This document shows, piece by piece, positions 6,524 through 14,834 of a DNA stretch of 16,876 bases. Under the pieces are notes generated by a model. That model saw nothing but the letters and a program-made list of their open reading frames with translations. It was not told where the DNA came from and ran no database searches. The translations under genes and the position numbers were made by a program. Each line of letters starts with the position of its first letter. Within the stretch, counting starts at the first letter, position 1. The DNA is from Candidatus Atribacteria bacterium 4572_76 (GTDB taxonomy: Bacteria; Atribacterota; Phoenicimicrobiia; Phoenicimicrobiales; Phoenicimicrobiaceae): NCBI GenBank assembly GCA_002084865.1, contig NBMG01000016.1:1-16876 (forward strand), read 5' to 3'.

Positions 6524-7564
6524 TTAAATTCTTTTGGATGTTCTAATTAATACCCTTTGGTAAAAATTAAAATCATCCAAAGCCTTTCCTATTCCCTTAA
6601 TCACACAGTACACTGGTTCTGGAGGTATAAATACCGGAATGCCTATCTCTTCTTGTAAAAGTTCTGATAATCCCATTAGAAGCGAACCTCCGCCAGTCAT
6701 AATTACTCCCTTATCCACAATATCGGAAATCAATTCAGGGGGAGTTTTTTCTAAGGCCATCCTCACTGTATTGGCAATTATTCTTAGCGGTTCAGAAAGG
6801 GCTTCCCTTAATTCGTCTTTAGAAATACTAATTATTTTAGGGAGACCCGTAACTTTATCTCTCCCCCTAATCTCATAAGTACCATTTTCTCTATCTGTCT
6901 TATTTGCGGATAAACCAAGCTTAATTTCTTCAGCAGTTAATTCGCCAATGTATAAATTATGTGCTTGTTTAATATATTTACTAATGTTTTCATTGATATA
7001 ATCCCCTGCTACTTGGCTTAATTCGCTTACCACTATCCCTCCCAAAGATATTACGGCTACCTCGGAAGTTCCTCCTCCTATATCTATTACCAAATTTCCC
7101 ATCGGTTCAAATATGGGAAGCCCTACACCAATCGCAGCTGCTATGGGCTCATCTATTAAAAATACCCGTCCCGCTCCACACTTATAGGCAACTTCCGATA
7201 CTGCTCTTTTTTCTACCTCCGTAACCCCGGTAGGAACACAAATTACCACCGATGGCCTGGTAAAACGATTAGGATTATGAACTTTTTTAATAAAATATTT
7301 TAACATTTCAGCAGTAACTTCAAAATCAGCTATTACACCTTCTTTTAAGGGCCTGACGGTAAATATGCCTCGGGGAGTTCTCCCCAGCATCTTTTTCGCT
7401 TCCTCCCCTACTGCTAATATCCTGTCCCCCCCGTCTTTAAAAGCAACAACTGACGGTTCGTATAAGACAATTCCCTTCCCCTTGATATGTACAAGGGTGG
7501 TAGAAGTGCCTAAATCAATTCCAATATTTTTGGAAAATGATCCTAAAAGAAAATCTAGCCACAT
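6524..7564 (-). CDS. mreB: Rod shape-determining protein MreB
   Basis: MreB is the bacterial actin that organises lateral cell-wall growth at the inner face of the membrane, so the organism is probably rod-shaped. The 346-residue protein carries the actin-fold ATP sites: phosphate-1 DLGTSTT (17-23) followed by KGKGIVLYEPSVVA (28-41), the catalytic Glu in DEP (138-140), phosphate-2 DIGGGTSE (161-168) and the adenosine motif VIMTGGGS (287-294). The short hydrophobic start MWLDFLLGSF may help membrane attachment. Length is normal. The ATG at 7562-7564 has GGAG nine bases upstream. It is the first gene of the minus-strand block and is divergent from the ArsB/NhaD-type transporter gene, with about 170 bp between them. 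Confidence 0.97.
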   Translation of the reverse strand: MWLDFLLGSFSKNIGIDLGTSTTLVHIKGKGIVLYEPSVVAFKDGGDRILAVGEEAKKMLGRTPRGIFTVRPLKEGVIADFEVTAEMLKYFIKKVHNPNRFTRPSVVICVPTGVTEVEKRAVSEVAYKCGAGRVFLIDEPIAAAIGVGLPIFEPMGNLVIDIGGGTSEVAVISLGGIVVSELSQVAGDYINENISKYIKQAHNLYIGELTAEEIKLGLSANKTDRENGTYEIRGRDKVTGLPKIISISKDELREALSEPLRIIANTVRMALEKTPPELISDIVDKGVIMTGGGSLLMGLSELLQEEIGIPVFIPPEPVYCVIKGIGKALDDFNFYQRVLIRTSKRI

Positions 7565-7735
7565 TTTCTATTTCTCCTTTTTTATAAACATCTTTTAAAA
7601 TCTCAAAATATTTTTAACTTTAGCAGTACACAAATAAAAATTATATGTTATAATTTTTGCTAGTATATTCTATATACTATTTAGTCGAATACTATGTTTT
7701 TAGTCCAGCGATAAGTATTTTAAGGAATCATAAAA

Positions 7736-9019
7736 ATGATTAAATTGACTCTTAGCTTAATTGTTTTAATTATAACTTATTTTTTAATATTTACCAACCG
7801 TAGAATTAGAGCAACCTCTGCTTTTTTTGGAGCAATTTTCGCCATTGTCTTGGGTTTAATAAAATTTGATCAAGCTATTAGTTATATAGATTTCAATAAA
7901 TTGGGTATCATCATTGGGATAATGATCTTTACTATAATAGCAAAAGAGAGTGGGATATTCCAATATTTAGCTCTAAAAGTTATCAAATATAGTAAGGGAA
8001 ATCCTTTAATTCTTCTAATCACCCTTTCTTTCTTGGCCGGTTTTCTCTCCTCGATATTAGATGAAATTACCACCCTGCTCTTTCTAACAAATATTACTTT
8101 GGCTATTACATATATCTTAGGAATATCCCCCTTACCTTTTCTAATTTCAGAAATTATATTTGCCAACATCGGTGGATTAGCGACTTATATCGGAACTCCG
8201 GTCGATATCATGATAGGGTCTGCTGCTAATCTTAATTTTTATGATTTTATATACCACATGACTCCAATATCATTAATACTTGTAATTGCAAATATATTTT
8301 ATCTCATTAATCTTTTTAAAGATACTCTTAGAAAAAATAATATACCAACAGAAATTATTTCCCGCCTAAATAAAATTGATGAAAAAAAGGCCATTACTAA
8401 TCCTGCTCTATTTAAAAATTCTTTATTAATCTTAAGTATTGTTCTTATAGCATCTTTCTTTTCCCATATAATCAATCTAAATCTGGCCATAATTTATTTA
8501 TCAGGTGCAATAATTTTACTAATCATTAGTCAGGATAGACCAGATGAAATTTATGCTCAAATTGATTGGAGGATAATTTTCTTTCTAATTGGATTAAATG
8601 TCTTGGCGGGGACTCTTGTGGAAAATGGATTAATTGAAATTATTTCTTCCAAACTCTTAAGTTTTTCAGGGGGAAATTTAAACTTTTTAAGTTTAATCAC
8701 TCTTGGATTATCTACCTTCATGTCCTCATTCTTCGATAATATCCCTATTGTAGCCTTAGCTATTCCTATAATCGAAAATATTTCCCATCACCTTGGGTCT
8801 ACTGCCATTACTGTACTATGGTGGGCGCTTGCTTTGGGAGCGAATATTGGAGCTAATGGTACCCTAATTGGGACAGCTTCTAACTTAATGGTTGCTGATA
8901 TTGCCGAAAAAAATAATCAGCCTATTCCCTTCTGGTATTTTGTCAAAGTATCCCTTCCTCTGGTTATAATTAATCTCATCATCGCTTCGATTTATGTCTA
9001 TTTGAGATATCTTAATTAG
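7736..9019 (+). CDS. ArsB/NhaD-type ion transporter
   Basis: A 427-residue integral membrane protein of the ion transporter superfamily (ArsB, NhaD, CitM-like permeases; PF03600 type). About 11-12 membrane segments are visible. The two internal repeats each show the re-entrant loop features of this superfamily: LDEITT (108-113) with GTPVDIMIGSAAN (153-165) in the first half, and FFDNIP (332-337) with NIGANGTLIGTASN (370-383) in the second. The substrate cannot be read from sequence: Na+/H+ exchange, arsenite or a dicarboxylate are all possible, and the sequence looks closer to the general ArsB/NhaD group than to CitMHS. The ATG at 7736-7738 has AAGGA nine bases upstream. It is the only plus-strand gene and ends with a TAG that is itself the beginning of a TAGTCGTTAG repeat copy. 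It converges on the Mrp operon, which also moves cations. Confidence 0.85.
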   Translation: MIKLTLSLIVLIITYFLIFTNRRIRATSAFFGAIFAIVLGLIKFDQAISYIDFNKLGIIIGIMIFTIIAKESGIFQYLALKVIKYSKGNPLILLITLSFLAGFLSSILDEITTLLFLTNITLAITYILGISPLPFLISEIIFANIGGLATYIGTPVDIMIGSAANLNFYDFIYHMTPISLILVIANIFYLINLFKDTLRKNNIPTEIISRLNKIDEKKAITNPALFKNSLLILSIVLIASFFSHIINLNLAIIYLSGAIILLIISQDRPDEIYAQIDWRIIFFLIGLNVLAGTLVENGLIEIISSKLLSFSGGNLNFLSLITLGLSTFMSSFFDNIPIVALAIPIIENISHHLGSTAITVLWWALALGANIGANGTLIGTASNLMVADIAEKNNQPIPFWYFVKVSLPLVIINLIIASIYVYLRYLN

Positions 9020-9250
9020 TCGTTAGTAAAAAATATAAAATAACTTAGTTGCTCGGTTAGCTGGTTGGCCAGTTTACCAGTTTAAAAAATACAAGATATA
9101 AAACTGGTTTTTAGTTAATGATTTATGGTTTATAGATGAGATTGCCACGCTCACTTCGTTCTCCAGCAATGACATTATAAACAAGCGAGACATCTGTCCT
9201 ACGCTAATAATCCTCTAACTTCTGAGGGGAAAGAGAAAAATTTAGAAAAA
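9017..9250. repeat. Convergent intergenic region with decayed repeats
   Basis: A gap between the converging transporter gene and the Mrp operon. TAGTCGTTAG (9017-9026) includes the transporter stop codon. GGTTAGCTGGTTGGCCAG-like units lie at about 9056-9073. A palindrome-like segment, GATTGCCACGCTCACTTCG and on to GCAATGAC (about 9140-9172), resembles REP elements. ACAAGCGAGACATCTGTCCT (9181-9200) is a mutated copy of the element at 780-799. No clear rho-independent terminator with a T run was found for either gene. Confidence 0.6.
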
Positions 9251-11017
9251 CTAAACTGTTGCAAAAAATAATATCACAAACAATGCAATTAAAGTCAGTA
9301 ACACCCAGGATAGGTGAATGTTCAAATCTCGTGGGTGTACACTGTCGAGCTTCTTACATAACTTGCCTACCAATATAGCAATATTACAATAAATTCTATC
9401 CACACTTAAATACTTGACCAGCTTTGCCGTAAAACTTCCCATCTCGAATTCTTTCTTTTTCCGACCTATTAACCCCAGCTTTGAAGCCGTAAAATAGGCA
9501 ATGAAACCTAAAATTATTATAAATAAAGCATCTAAAACTTTACCTTGAGTCCAGAATTTTATCTGTAAAATTGGTTGAGGCTGAACTAGCCCAGCTATCG
9601 CAAATTCTATAAACCGGTCCAGCACAAATTGTGCATTTATTCCCAAAAGCACACATAAAATAGCTAGTACTATCATGGGCAACTGCATTAGCAGCGGTAC
9701 TTCTTTGACGGTTATCAACTGCTTCTTAAGTTTACCGAAAAAGGTATAGCTTATTAATTTAAGAAACGAGGCAAAGGTTAGTGCGGCAGTGACCATCATG
9801 ACAAACTTAAGTACAAAGTTATGATTGGCTACAGCTTCAACAAGCACTGTCTTGCTTGCAAATCCATTAAACGGCGGTATGCCTGAAATAGCTAAGGCAG
9901 CAATAATACAGGTGGATGTTGTTATCGGCATCCTCTTCCACAAGCCACCTAAATTATTAAGCTCCCTCGTACCAACCGAATAGATGACTGCACCCATACA
10001 CAGGAATAGCAATCCCTTGAACATGGTATGGTTCACCAGGTGATACAGCCCGCCTGCCAGACCAAGCTTAGTACCCAGCCCTATACCCAAGAGAATATAT
10101 CCCATCTGGCTTATACTGTGATATGCTAATAATCGCTTAATATCTGTTTGTAACAAAGCCAGGACTACACCTATTAACATAGAAGCTACACCGATAGACA
10201 TAATTAGTGAACTTAATAGCTCTCCAAAGTTGGTAGCAGGTAAATCGAAGTTCAATACAGGAAAGATAAACCTTATTACGCCATAAGCACCTATCTTTAT
10301 CATCATACCGGATAGAAAAGCACTGACCGGCGACGGTGCAGCAGGATGTGCATCCGGCAACCAGATGTGTAGTGGGACTGCACCAGCTTTGACAAAGCAA
10401 CCCAATAAAAATAGTACAGCTGCTATAATGCCGCCAGACTTGGCAACCGCAATTACTTCATAGCTACCCGTATTTACATAGACCAAAATAATAGCAAATA
10501 AAATAAGAAAAGCGCCGATTAAAGTCATAAGTATATACTTATATCCAGCTTGTAATGCGTCAACACTTCTTTTATGTATTATGAGAAAATACGTAGCCAC
10601 AGCCGTTATTTCGAGGAATACATAGAAACTTATAAGATCTTTGGCAAATACCGAGCCTTGAACAGCTCCCAGTACAATCAACAATAAAGAATAGTAGCTA
10701 ACCAGATTAATTTTAATATAGTTTATAGAATATATAGAAACCGCAAGCCATAGTAAGAAGCCAATTAAAGCCATGACAATGCTTAGACCATCTACTTGAA
10801 GGCGTAGCCCAAAGGGAGCCATCTGTGGCAAAAAGACGCTATGAATCGTGTTACCTTTGAGAATCTCAAATAACATAAGTCCAAGCAAACAAGCCATTAC
10901 TATCGCAACAATAAATATAATAACCATTATTAGCCGAAGTTGTTGAGCTCGATTGAACCGCTCTTTAACAAACGATACCACAGCTATAACCAAGAAGAAG
11001 GGTATGATTACAGTCAA
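9251..11017 (-). CDS. NuoM/MrpD-like antiporter subunit with C-terminal extension
   Basis: A 588-residue proton-channel subunit of the NuoL/M/N and MrpA/D superfamily. It shows the conserved ion-path residues of this family: Glu136 in FYVFLEITAV, Lys210 in FVKAGAVPLHIWLPDAH, Lys241 in MMIKIGAYG, His326 and His330 with Lys334, and Lys389 in GFASKTVLVE. About 14 core membrane helices are followed by a C-terminal extension from about residue 500 with two more helices and basic KLCKK and GRKKK stretches. It is the last gene of the Mrp operon, 74 bp behind mrpD, and may take the place of MrpA. The TTG start at 11015-11017 has no fitting ribosome binding site. Reading upstream in frame gives VLNSNLPLL, which looks like genuine N-terminus behind AAAGGCGGTGA, but no standard start codon is there. 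Superfamily certain, exact subunit name uncertain. Confidence 0.88.
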   Translation of the reverse strand: MTVIIPFFLVIAVVSFVKERFNRAQQLRLIMVIIFIVAIVMACLLGLMLFEILKGNTIHSVFLPQMAPFGLRLQVDGLSIVMALIGFLLWLAVSIYSINYIKINLVSYYSLLLIVLGAVQGSVFAKDLISFYVFLEITAVATYFLIIHKRSVDALQAGYKYILMTLIGAFLILFAIILVYVNTGSYEVIAVAKSGGIIAAVLFLLGCFVKAGAVPLHIWLPDAHPAAPSPVSAFLSGMMIKIGAYGVIRFIFPVLNFDLPATNFGELLSSLIMSIGVASMLIGVVLALLQTDIKRLLAYHSISQMGYILLGIGLGTKLGLAGGLYHLVNHTMFKGLLFLCMGAVIYSVGTRELNNLGGLWKRMPITTSTCIIAALAISGIPPFNGFASKTVLVEAVANHNFVLKFVMMVTAALTFASFLKLISYTFFGKLKKQLITVKEVPLLMQLPMIVLAILCVLLGINAQFVLDRFIEFAIAGLVQPQPILQIKFWTQGKVLDALFIIILGFIAYFTASKLGLIGRKKKEFEMGSFTAKLVKYLSVDRIYCNIAILVGKLCKKLDSVHPRDLNIHLSWVLLTLIALFVILFFATV

Positions 11018-11091
11018 AAGTGGAAGATTAGAATTTAAAACCGGAATTCACCGCCTTTAGATAATATCTCTATATAATATAAACTAATTTT

Positions 11092-12573
11092 TTAGGGAAC
11101 AACATGGAATAAGAGTAAACTAACCGCTGGTTTTACCAGGGATATGCCCAGAGTTGGTAAAAGCCCAAGTAATAGACATCCAGCCGCCAAAATGTAAATC
11201 GGCCAGGACCTAAAGAGATTACCTCTATTAATCACCTGCTCCCCTTCATGGGCAGGCATAGGACCCTGTTTCAGTGAACCACCAAAAAGCACTTGTATCA
11301 CACGAAAATAATATGCAGCAGCGATCGCGCTTGCTGTAAGTATGATCACTACGAGGAAAGTGTAACCAGCCTCTACAGCTGCTAAACATATTAACCATTT
11401 ACTTGCAAAGCCGTTAATAGGTGGTATACCGATCATACCTAAAGAAGCTACAATAAAGGCAAAGGTTATAGCCGGCTGTTGCCTGCCAAAGCCACTGAGC
11501 CCCTTCACTTCTCTCGTGCCAGTCTCAGTAATCATTATGCCTGCACAAAAGAATAGAGCGCTCTTCATTATAGCATGGTTCAAAACATGAAATAGGGCTC
11601 CGGTGAGCCCCAGCTCGGTTCCGATACCCAACCCGATAAGTACAATTCCAAGCTGATTAATAGTCGAATATGCCAGCAATCGTTTCAAGTCTTTCTGTAC
11701 TAATGCCATGCTAGCACCAAATAAAAGTGAAACTACACCCAATACCATCAATATATTATGGCTATTAATAAGAAGAAATATTTCTGCACTGAATACAGTA
11801 TAGATCACTCTAATCAAACAATAAATGCCTATTTTCACGGTAATACCGGAAAGTAGTGCACTAACAGGTGATGGTGCCATAGAATGTGCATCTGGCAGCC
11901 AGCCGTGAAGAGGGAACACAGCTATTTTTATGCCCATACCAGTAGCTATGAGCGCAAAGGACATGATCACCATCTGCATACTGGAATCAAACGCAGCCGA
12001 CAGCCGTCCAGCTATATGAAACATATCCAACGTGCCAGTCATAGCATAAAGAAAGCCAACTCCTAACAGGAAGAAAGATAGCCCCACACCGCCCATAATA
12101 AGGTAATTAAAGCTCGCCCTTAAAGTCACTCCTGTCTTAGGATAGGCAATGAGCAAATACACAGCGAGCGATAAAAGCTCATAGAAAATGTACATATTAA
12201 ATATATCAGTAGTATAAATGACACCAATCATGCTACTTAAAGAAACAAGCAACAGAAAATAATAGGTTCTGCCATAGCGCCTTTCAGGTATAGAATATAT
12301 AATAACTAATAGCCCTAAACCCAGTACTATTAAAGAGAAGAAAAAGCTTAGCCCATCTACTACCAAGCTTATGCCTAACGGACCTCGCCAGCCTCCAAGA
12401 TGGTATATTACCTTGTCTCCAGATAGAATCCGAGATGAGAGGGTCGATACAAAAACGATTGAAGTTATGATACTAGCAGTCGCCAATATAATCTTATACT
12501 TTCTGCTAAGTAACACAAGAAATGCAGCCAGAAGCGGTGATATTATAATTAGTATGGGGATATGAATTGACAA
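11092..12573 (-). CDS. mrpD: Na+/H+ antiporter subunit MrpD
   Basis: A 493-residue membrane subunit of the NuoM/N and MrpD type, expected to carry one proton path of the Mrp antiporter. Family residues are kept: Glu132 in FYELLSLAVYLL, Lys216 and His223 in GIKIAVFPLHGWLPDAH, Lys247 in VKIGIY, His329 and His333 with Lys337, and Lys392 in GFASKW. GIPPINGFASKW (383-393) is diagnostic for the superfamily. About 14 membrane helices are present and the length is standard for MrpD. The start is TTG at 12571-12573 with AAAGGAG ten bases upstream, inside the end of mrpC; only 4 bases separate the two genes, so they are probably translationally coupled. MrpD is the best match, but MbhH-type subunits are very similar. 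Confidence 0.9.
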   Translation of the reverse strand: MSIHIPILIIISPLLAAFLVLLSRKYKIILATASIITSIVFVSTLSSRILSGDKVIYHLGGWRGPLGISLVVDGLSFFFSLIVLGLGLLVIIYSIPERRYGRTYYFLLLVSLSSMIGVIYTTDIFNMYIFYELLSLAVYLLIAYPKTGVTLRASFNYLIMGGVGLSFFLLGVGFLYAMTGTLDMFHIAGRLSAAFDSSMQMVIMSFALIATGMGIKIAVFPLHGWLPDAHSMAPSPVSALLSGITVKIGIYCLIRVIYTVFSAEIFLLINSHNILMVLGVVSLLFGASMALVQKDLKRLLAYSTINQLGIVLIGLGIGTELGLTGALFHVLNHAIMKSALFFCAGIMITETGTREVKGLSGFGRQQPAITFAFIVASLGMIGIPPINGFASKWLICLAAVEAGYTFLVVIILTASAIAAAYYFRVIQVLFGGSLKQGPMPAHEGEQVINRGNLFRSWPIYILAAGCLLLGLLPTLGISLVKPAVSLLLFHVVP

Positions 12574-12577
12574 ATAA

Positions 12578-12922
12578 TTATCGCTCCTTTGATAGTTGTT
12601 GAATGTCTAAAGTCTTGTATTTGGAATAGATTTTTACGATTAGCGCTAATGCCAATGCAGTTACAGAAATACCGATAACAATTGCAGTAAGCATCAGCGC
12701 TTGAGGCAGCGGATCAACAACTATGGTGGTGGTGCCGTCAATCGTCCCCTTCTCCAATATTGGCGCTAAGCCAGCTTCTCTGTAGCCGATGCTTATAAAA
12801 AATAACACAATACCGCCGTTCATTATGGTTAGCCCCATGATCTTTTTAATCAGATTATTTTTACTCATTACACCATACAAGCCAATCATGAAGACCAAAA
12901 GGCTGATATTTATGGGAGTCAT
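12578..12922 (-). CDS. mrpC: Na+/H+ antiporter subunit MrpC (NuoK-like)
   Basis: A 114-residue subunit related to NuoK of complex I, with three membrane helices (about 3-20, 28-47 and 73-97). The signature VDPLPQALMLTAIVIG (69-84) is typical for MrpC. An insert of about 20 residues between helices 2 and 3 (EAGLAPILEKGTIDGTTTI) is also usual in MrpC. The ATG at 12920-12922 overlaps the stop of mrpB by four bases (ATGA), indicating coupled translation. Length is normal. Confidence 0.93.
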   Translation of the reverse strand: MTPINISLLVFMIGLYGVMSKNNLIKKIMGLTIMNGGIVLFFISIGYREAGLAPILEKGTIDGTTTIVVDPLPQALMLTAIVIGISVTALALALIVKIYSKYKTLDIQQLSKER

Positions 12923-13344
12923 ATTTCACCTCTATACCTAACTAATGCATAGAATATAACTGAAACACCCGCAGCTACCTTAATACCGATGGCTATGTTA
13001 AAAAGCAACATCAACCCGCCACTGGCAATCTGGCCTGGCTTACCCAATGGTAAAAAATTGCTTAGGAAGGAGTAACCCAGTAATATACCCAGAAAACCCA
13101 AAAAGATTAAAGTTAATATCCCTAATTTCTCCAACATGTTTAACCATCTACTCCTAAATTTCTTTTCCGTTTGCTCTATGCTATGAGAGAGTGCTAAAAG
13201 TATTATAGCTGTACCTAGCACAACTCCACCTTGAAAACCACCACCTGGCGATAGATGCCCATGTGATATCAGATAAAATCCAAAAAGCACGATGAAAGGA
13301 AATAGCTTCTGGGCTATGGTCTTAATTATCTTTGAACTCCCCAT
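12919..13344 (-). CDS. mrpB: Na+/H+ antiporter subunit MrpB (MnhB domain)
   Basis: A 141-residue MnhB-domain protein with four membrane helices, part of the Mrp antiporter complex. The diagnostic segment is ISHGHLSPGGGFQGGVVLG (26-44). ASGGLMLLFNIAIGIKVAAG (107-126) matches the conserved last part of the family. The ATG at 13342-13344 directly follows the stop codon of the MbhE-like gene, and the end overlaps mrpC by four bases. GGGGG about nine bases upstream serves as a ribosome binding site. Identity is clear. Confidence 0.93.
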   Translation of the reverse strand: MGSSKIIKTIAQKLFPFIVLFGFYLISHGHLSPGGGFQGGVVLGTAIILLALSHSIEQTEKKFRSRWLNMLEKLGILTLIFLGFLGILLGYSFLSNFLPLGKPGQIASGGLMLLFNIAIGIKVAAGVSVIFYALVRYRGEI

Positions 13345-13614
13345 CTATCTTTTCCCCCGCAAACAGAATACAACTCCTGTTACTGCTACAAATAAAACTA
13401 TTGTCTCAATAAGGGTGTCATAAGCACGATAACCAAGATATATGGCCGCAACCAGGTTAGTTGCACCGGTATCGTGAAGACCCTGATCGATATAGTAATT
13501 GGCGACATCCAGGTTCTTCGGATTGCCATATTCGATATCGACAGACAAGATAAATAATATGGCCATTACAAGTATTATAATAATAAAAAAAGCTTTTTTC
13601 ATTTCTTTGGACAT
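13345..13614 (-). CDS. MbhE-like subunit (equivalent to the MrpA C-terminal module)
   Basis: An 89-residue protein with a membrane helix at about 8-24 and a second at about 68-85. The central GLHDTGATNLVAAIYLGYRA (45-64) followed by YDTLIETIVLF is the signature of MbhE and of the corresponding module at the C-terminal end of large MrpA proteins. In the Bacillus-type complex this piece is fused to MrpA; in Mbh-type and group-2 Mrp complexes it is free, as here. The ATG at 13612-13614 lies 22 bp behind the MbhD fusion gene and the stop touches the mrpB start. Often annotated simply as an MnhB-related protein, but it is too short for that and lacks the SPGGGFQGG motif. Confidence 0.85.
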   Translation of the reverse strand: MSKEMKKAFFIIIILVMAILFILSVDIEYGNPKNLDVANYYIDQGLHDTGATNLVAAIYLGYRAYDTLIETIVLFVAVTGVVFCLRGKR

Positions 13615-13636
13615 CCATTATTCCATAAAATATTAT

Positions 13637-14509
13637 TTAGTGAAAGTATTTACTATACACTTTTTGATAGGTGCCATCCTCGTTGATCTCTTTTAAGAAA
13701 GAATTCAATTCAGCTAACAGCTCTGGCTTATCTTTAGATACACCGTATCCGTACTGTTGTAAATCAGTAATGGCATCGACATTTTTCAGGTTAGGATAAA
13801 ATATGTGCCCTATTAATGCCTCTGGTAAGTCAACAGCAACGGTGTTGATTCTGCCTTCAGATACTGCTTGTAACAATGTGTTTGGGTCGGAGAAGTTAGT
13901 ATCAATTTTAATGCCCTCAATTGATTGCAATGCAGACAGATAGGAGGTGCCTTTAACTGAGGTAACAATTTTACCCTTTAAATCGCTCAGAGAGTTTAAT
14001 GCGGTGTTCTCTATATTAGTTACGATAACTACTTTAGTTGGAAAATAGCCATCAGAGAAACAGATATACTTCATGCGCTCACCCAGGCGAGTCATGCCGG
14101 CACCTATAACATCTCCTTTGCCTGATATGAACTGCGGGATGAGCTCTTGCCAATCCTGAACACATTTAACCTCCAACTCGATACCTAATTTTCTGGCAAA
14201 TAATGATAAAATATCGTAATCGAAACCTGCTGGCCGACCCTTATCATCATAATAGAAAAAACGACTGTGCGGATAGGTTAACATGATAAGCACGCCTTTC
14301 TTTTTGATAGCGATTAGGAATATTACTGTAGCAAATCCGGAGCCTATCGCTGCCTCAGCAATAGCCACATCGGGTGCATGTAGAAAGTAAAATATCAAAG
14401 ATAACACCAGACTAAATGCAGACAATACTATTACTGAACTCAATAGATTTTTTATTTCAAGTGCTACTAAAGCAAGCACAGGTAACATTATCAAGAACAC
14501 AATTAGCAT
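13637..14509 (-). CDS. MbhD (DUF4040) domain fused to a family 3 solute-binding domain
   Basis: A 290-residue two-part protein. Residues 1-70 are an MbhD/DUF4040 antiporter module with three membrane helices (about 2-18, 25-43 and 50-68) and the signature HAPDVAIAEAAIGSG (44-58). Residues 72-290 are a type 3 periplasmic-binding-protein-like domain (SBP_bac_3; similar to GlnH and the N-terminal part of MltF): GRPAGFDYDILSLFARKLGI (91-110), GKGDVIGAGMTRLGER (130-145), FSDGY, QQYGYGVSKDKPEL (251-264) and a last EDGTYQKVYSKYF (277-289). By comparison with GlnH, Arg145 and Asp227 sit where the ligand carboxylate and amino group are bound. The frame is continuous and both parts look intact. No signal peptide or extra helix lies between them. 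The gene sits 28 bp behind mrpG and 22 bp before the MbhE-like gene, exactly the place of a plain mbhD. Function is inferred: ligand sensing or docking at the antiporter. Confidence 0.87.
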   Translation of the reverse strand: MLIVFLIMLPVLALVALEIKNLLSSVIVLSAFSLVLSLIFYFLHAPDVAIAEAAIGSGFATVIFLIAIKKKGVLIMLTYPHSRFFYYDDKGRPAGFDYDILSLFARKLGIELEVKCVQDWQELIPQFISGKGDVIGAGMTRLGERMKYICFSDGYFPTKVVIVTNIENTALNSLSDLKGKIVTSVKGTSYLSALQSIEGIKIDTNFSDPNTLLQAVSEGRINTVAVDLPEALIGHIFYPNLKNVDAITDLQQYGYGVSKDKPELLAELNSFLKEINEDGTYQKVYSKYFH

Positions 14510-14537
14510 AATTTTACAGCTCTAATCTGCTCCCCCT

Positions 14538-14834
14538 TTAACATTTCTTTTTCTTCCGCCATGGCTTTGTCCCTCTGATGGCAGCAGAGCGTGCTATGGC
14601 ATGTGAGGCTACCGGGTTGGTAAATAACAAAAATACCAATATTATTAATATTCTCAAGGAGAATGAATCAAACCCTTCCTTAAGTATCAAACCGACAAGC
14701 AACGCGACAGCGCCTGCAGTATCGCACTTTGAGCTGGTTTGTAACCTTGTGTAAATATCGGGAAAGCGAACGATTCCCAGTGTTCCAAAAAATATAAAAA
14801 TTAATCCCAGAAATATAAATGGGTAAGCTATCAT
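14538..14834 (-). CDS. mrpG: Na+/H+ antiporter subunit MrpG
   Basis: A 98-residue subunit with three membrane helices, part of the Mrp complex. GTLGIVRFPDIYTRLQ (17-32) with SKCDTAG (35-41) and TNPVASHAIARSA (72-84) are the family features. The ATG at 14832-14834 overlaps the stop of mrpF by four bases. The C-terminus ends in a strongly basic GTKPWRKKKK tail, which by the positive-inside rule lies in the cytoplasm. Length is normal. The next gene, the MbhD fusion, starts 28 bp downstream. Confidence 0.94.
   Translation of the reverse strand: MIAYPFIFLGLIFIFFGTLGIVRFPDIYTRLQTSSKCDTAGAVALLVGLILKEGFDSFSLRILIILVFLLFTNPVASHAIARSAAIRGTKPWRKKKKC

Noticed and set aside
7620..7700. Promoters for mreB and for the ArsB/NhaD-type gene in the divergent gap
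   Set aside because: TATAAT occurs in both directions around 7640-7655, but no acceptable -35 box is found at the right spacing, and the region is generally TA-rich.
9020..9250. Bidirectional rho-independent terminator between converging genes
   Set aside because: Only a weak CCTC/GAGG pairing and REP-like segments are present; no stable stem followed by a T run was found.
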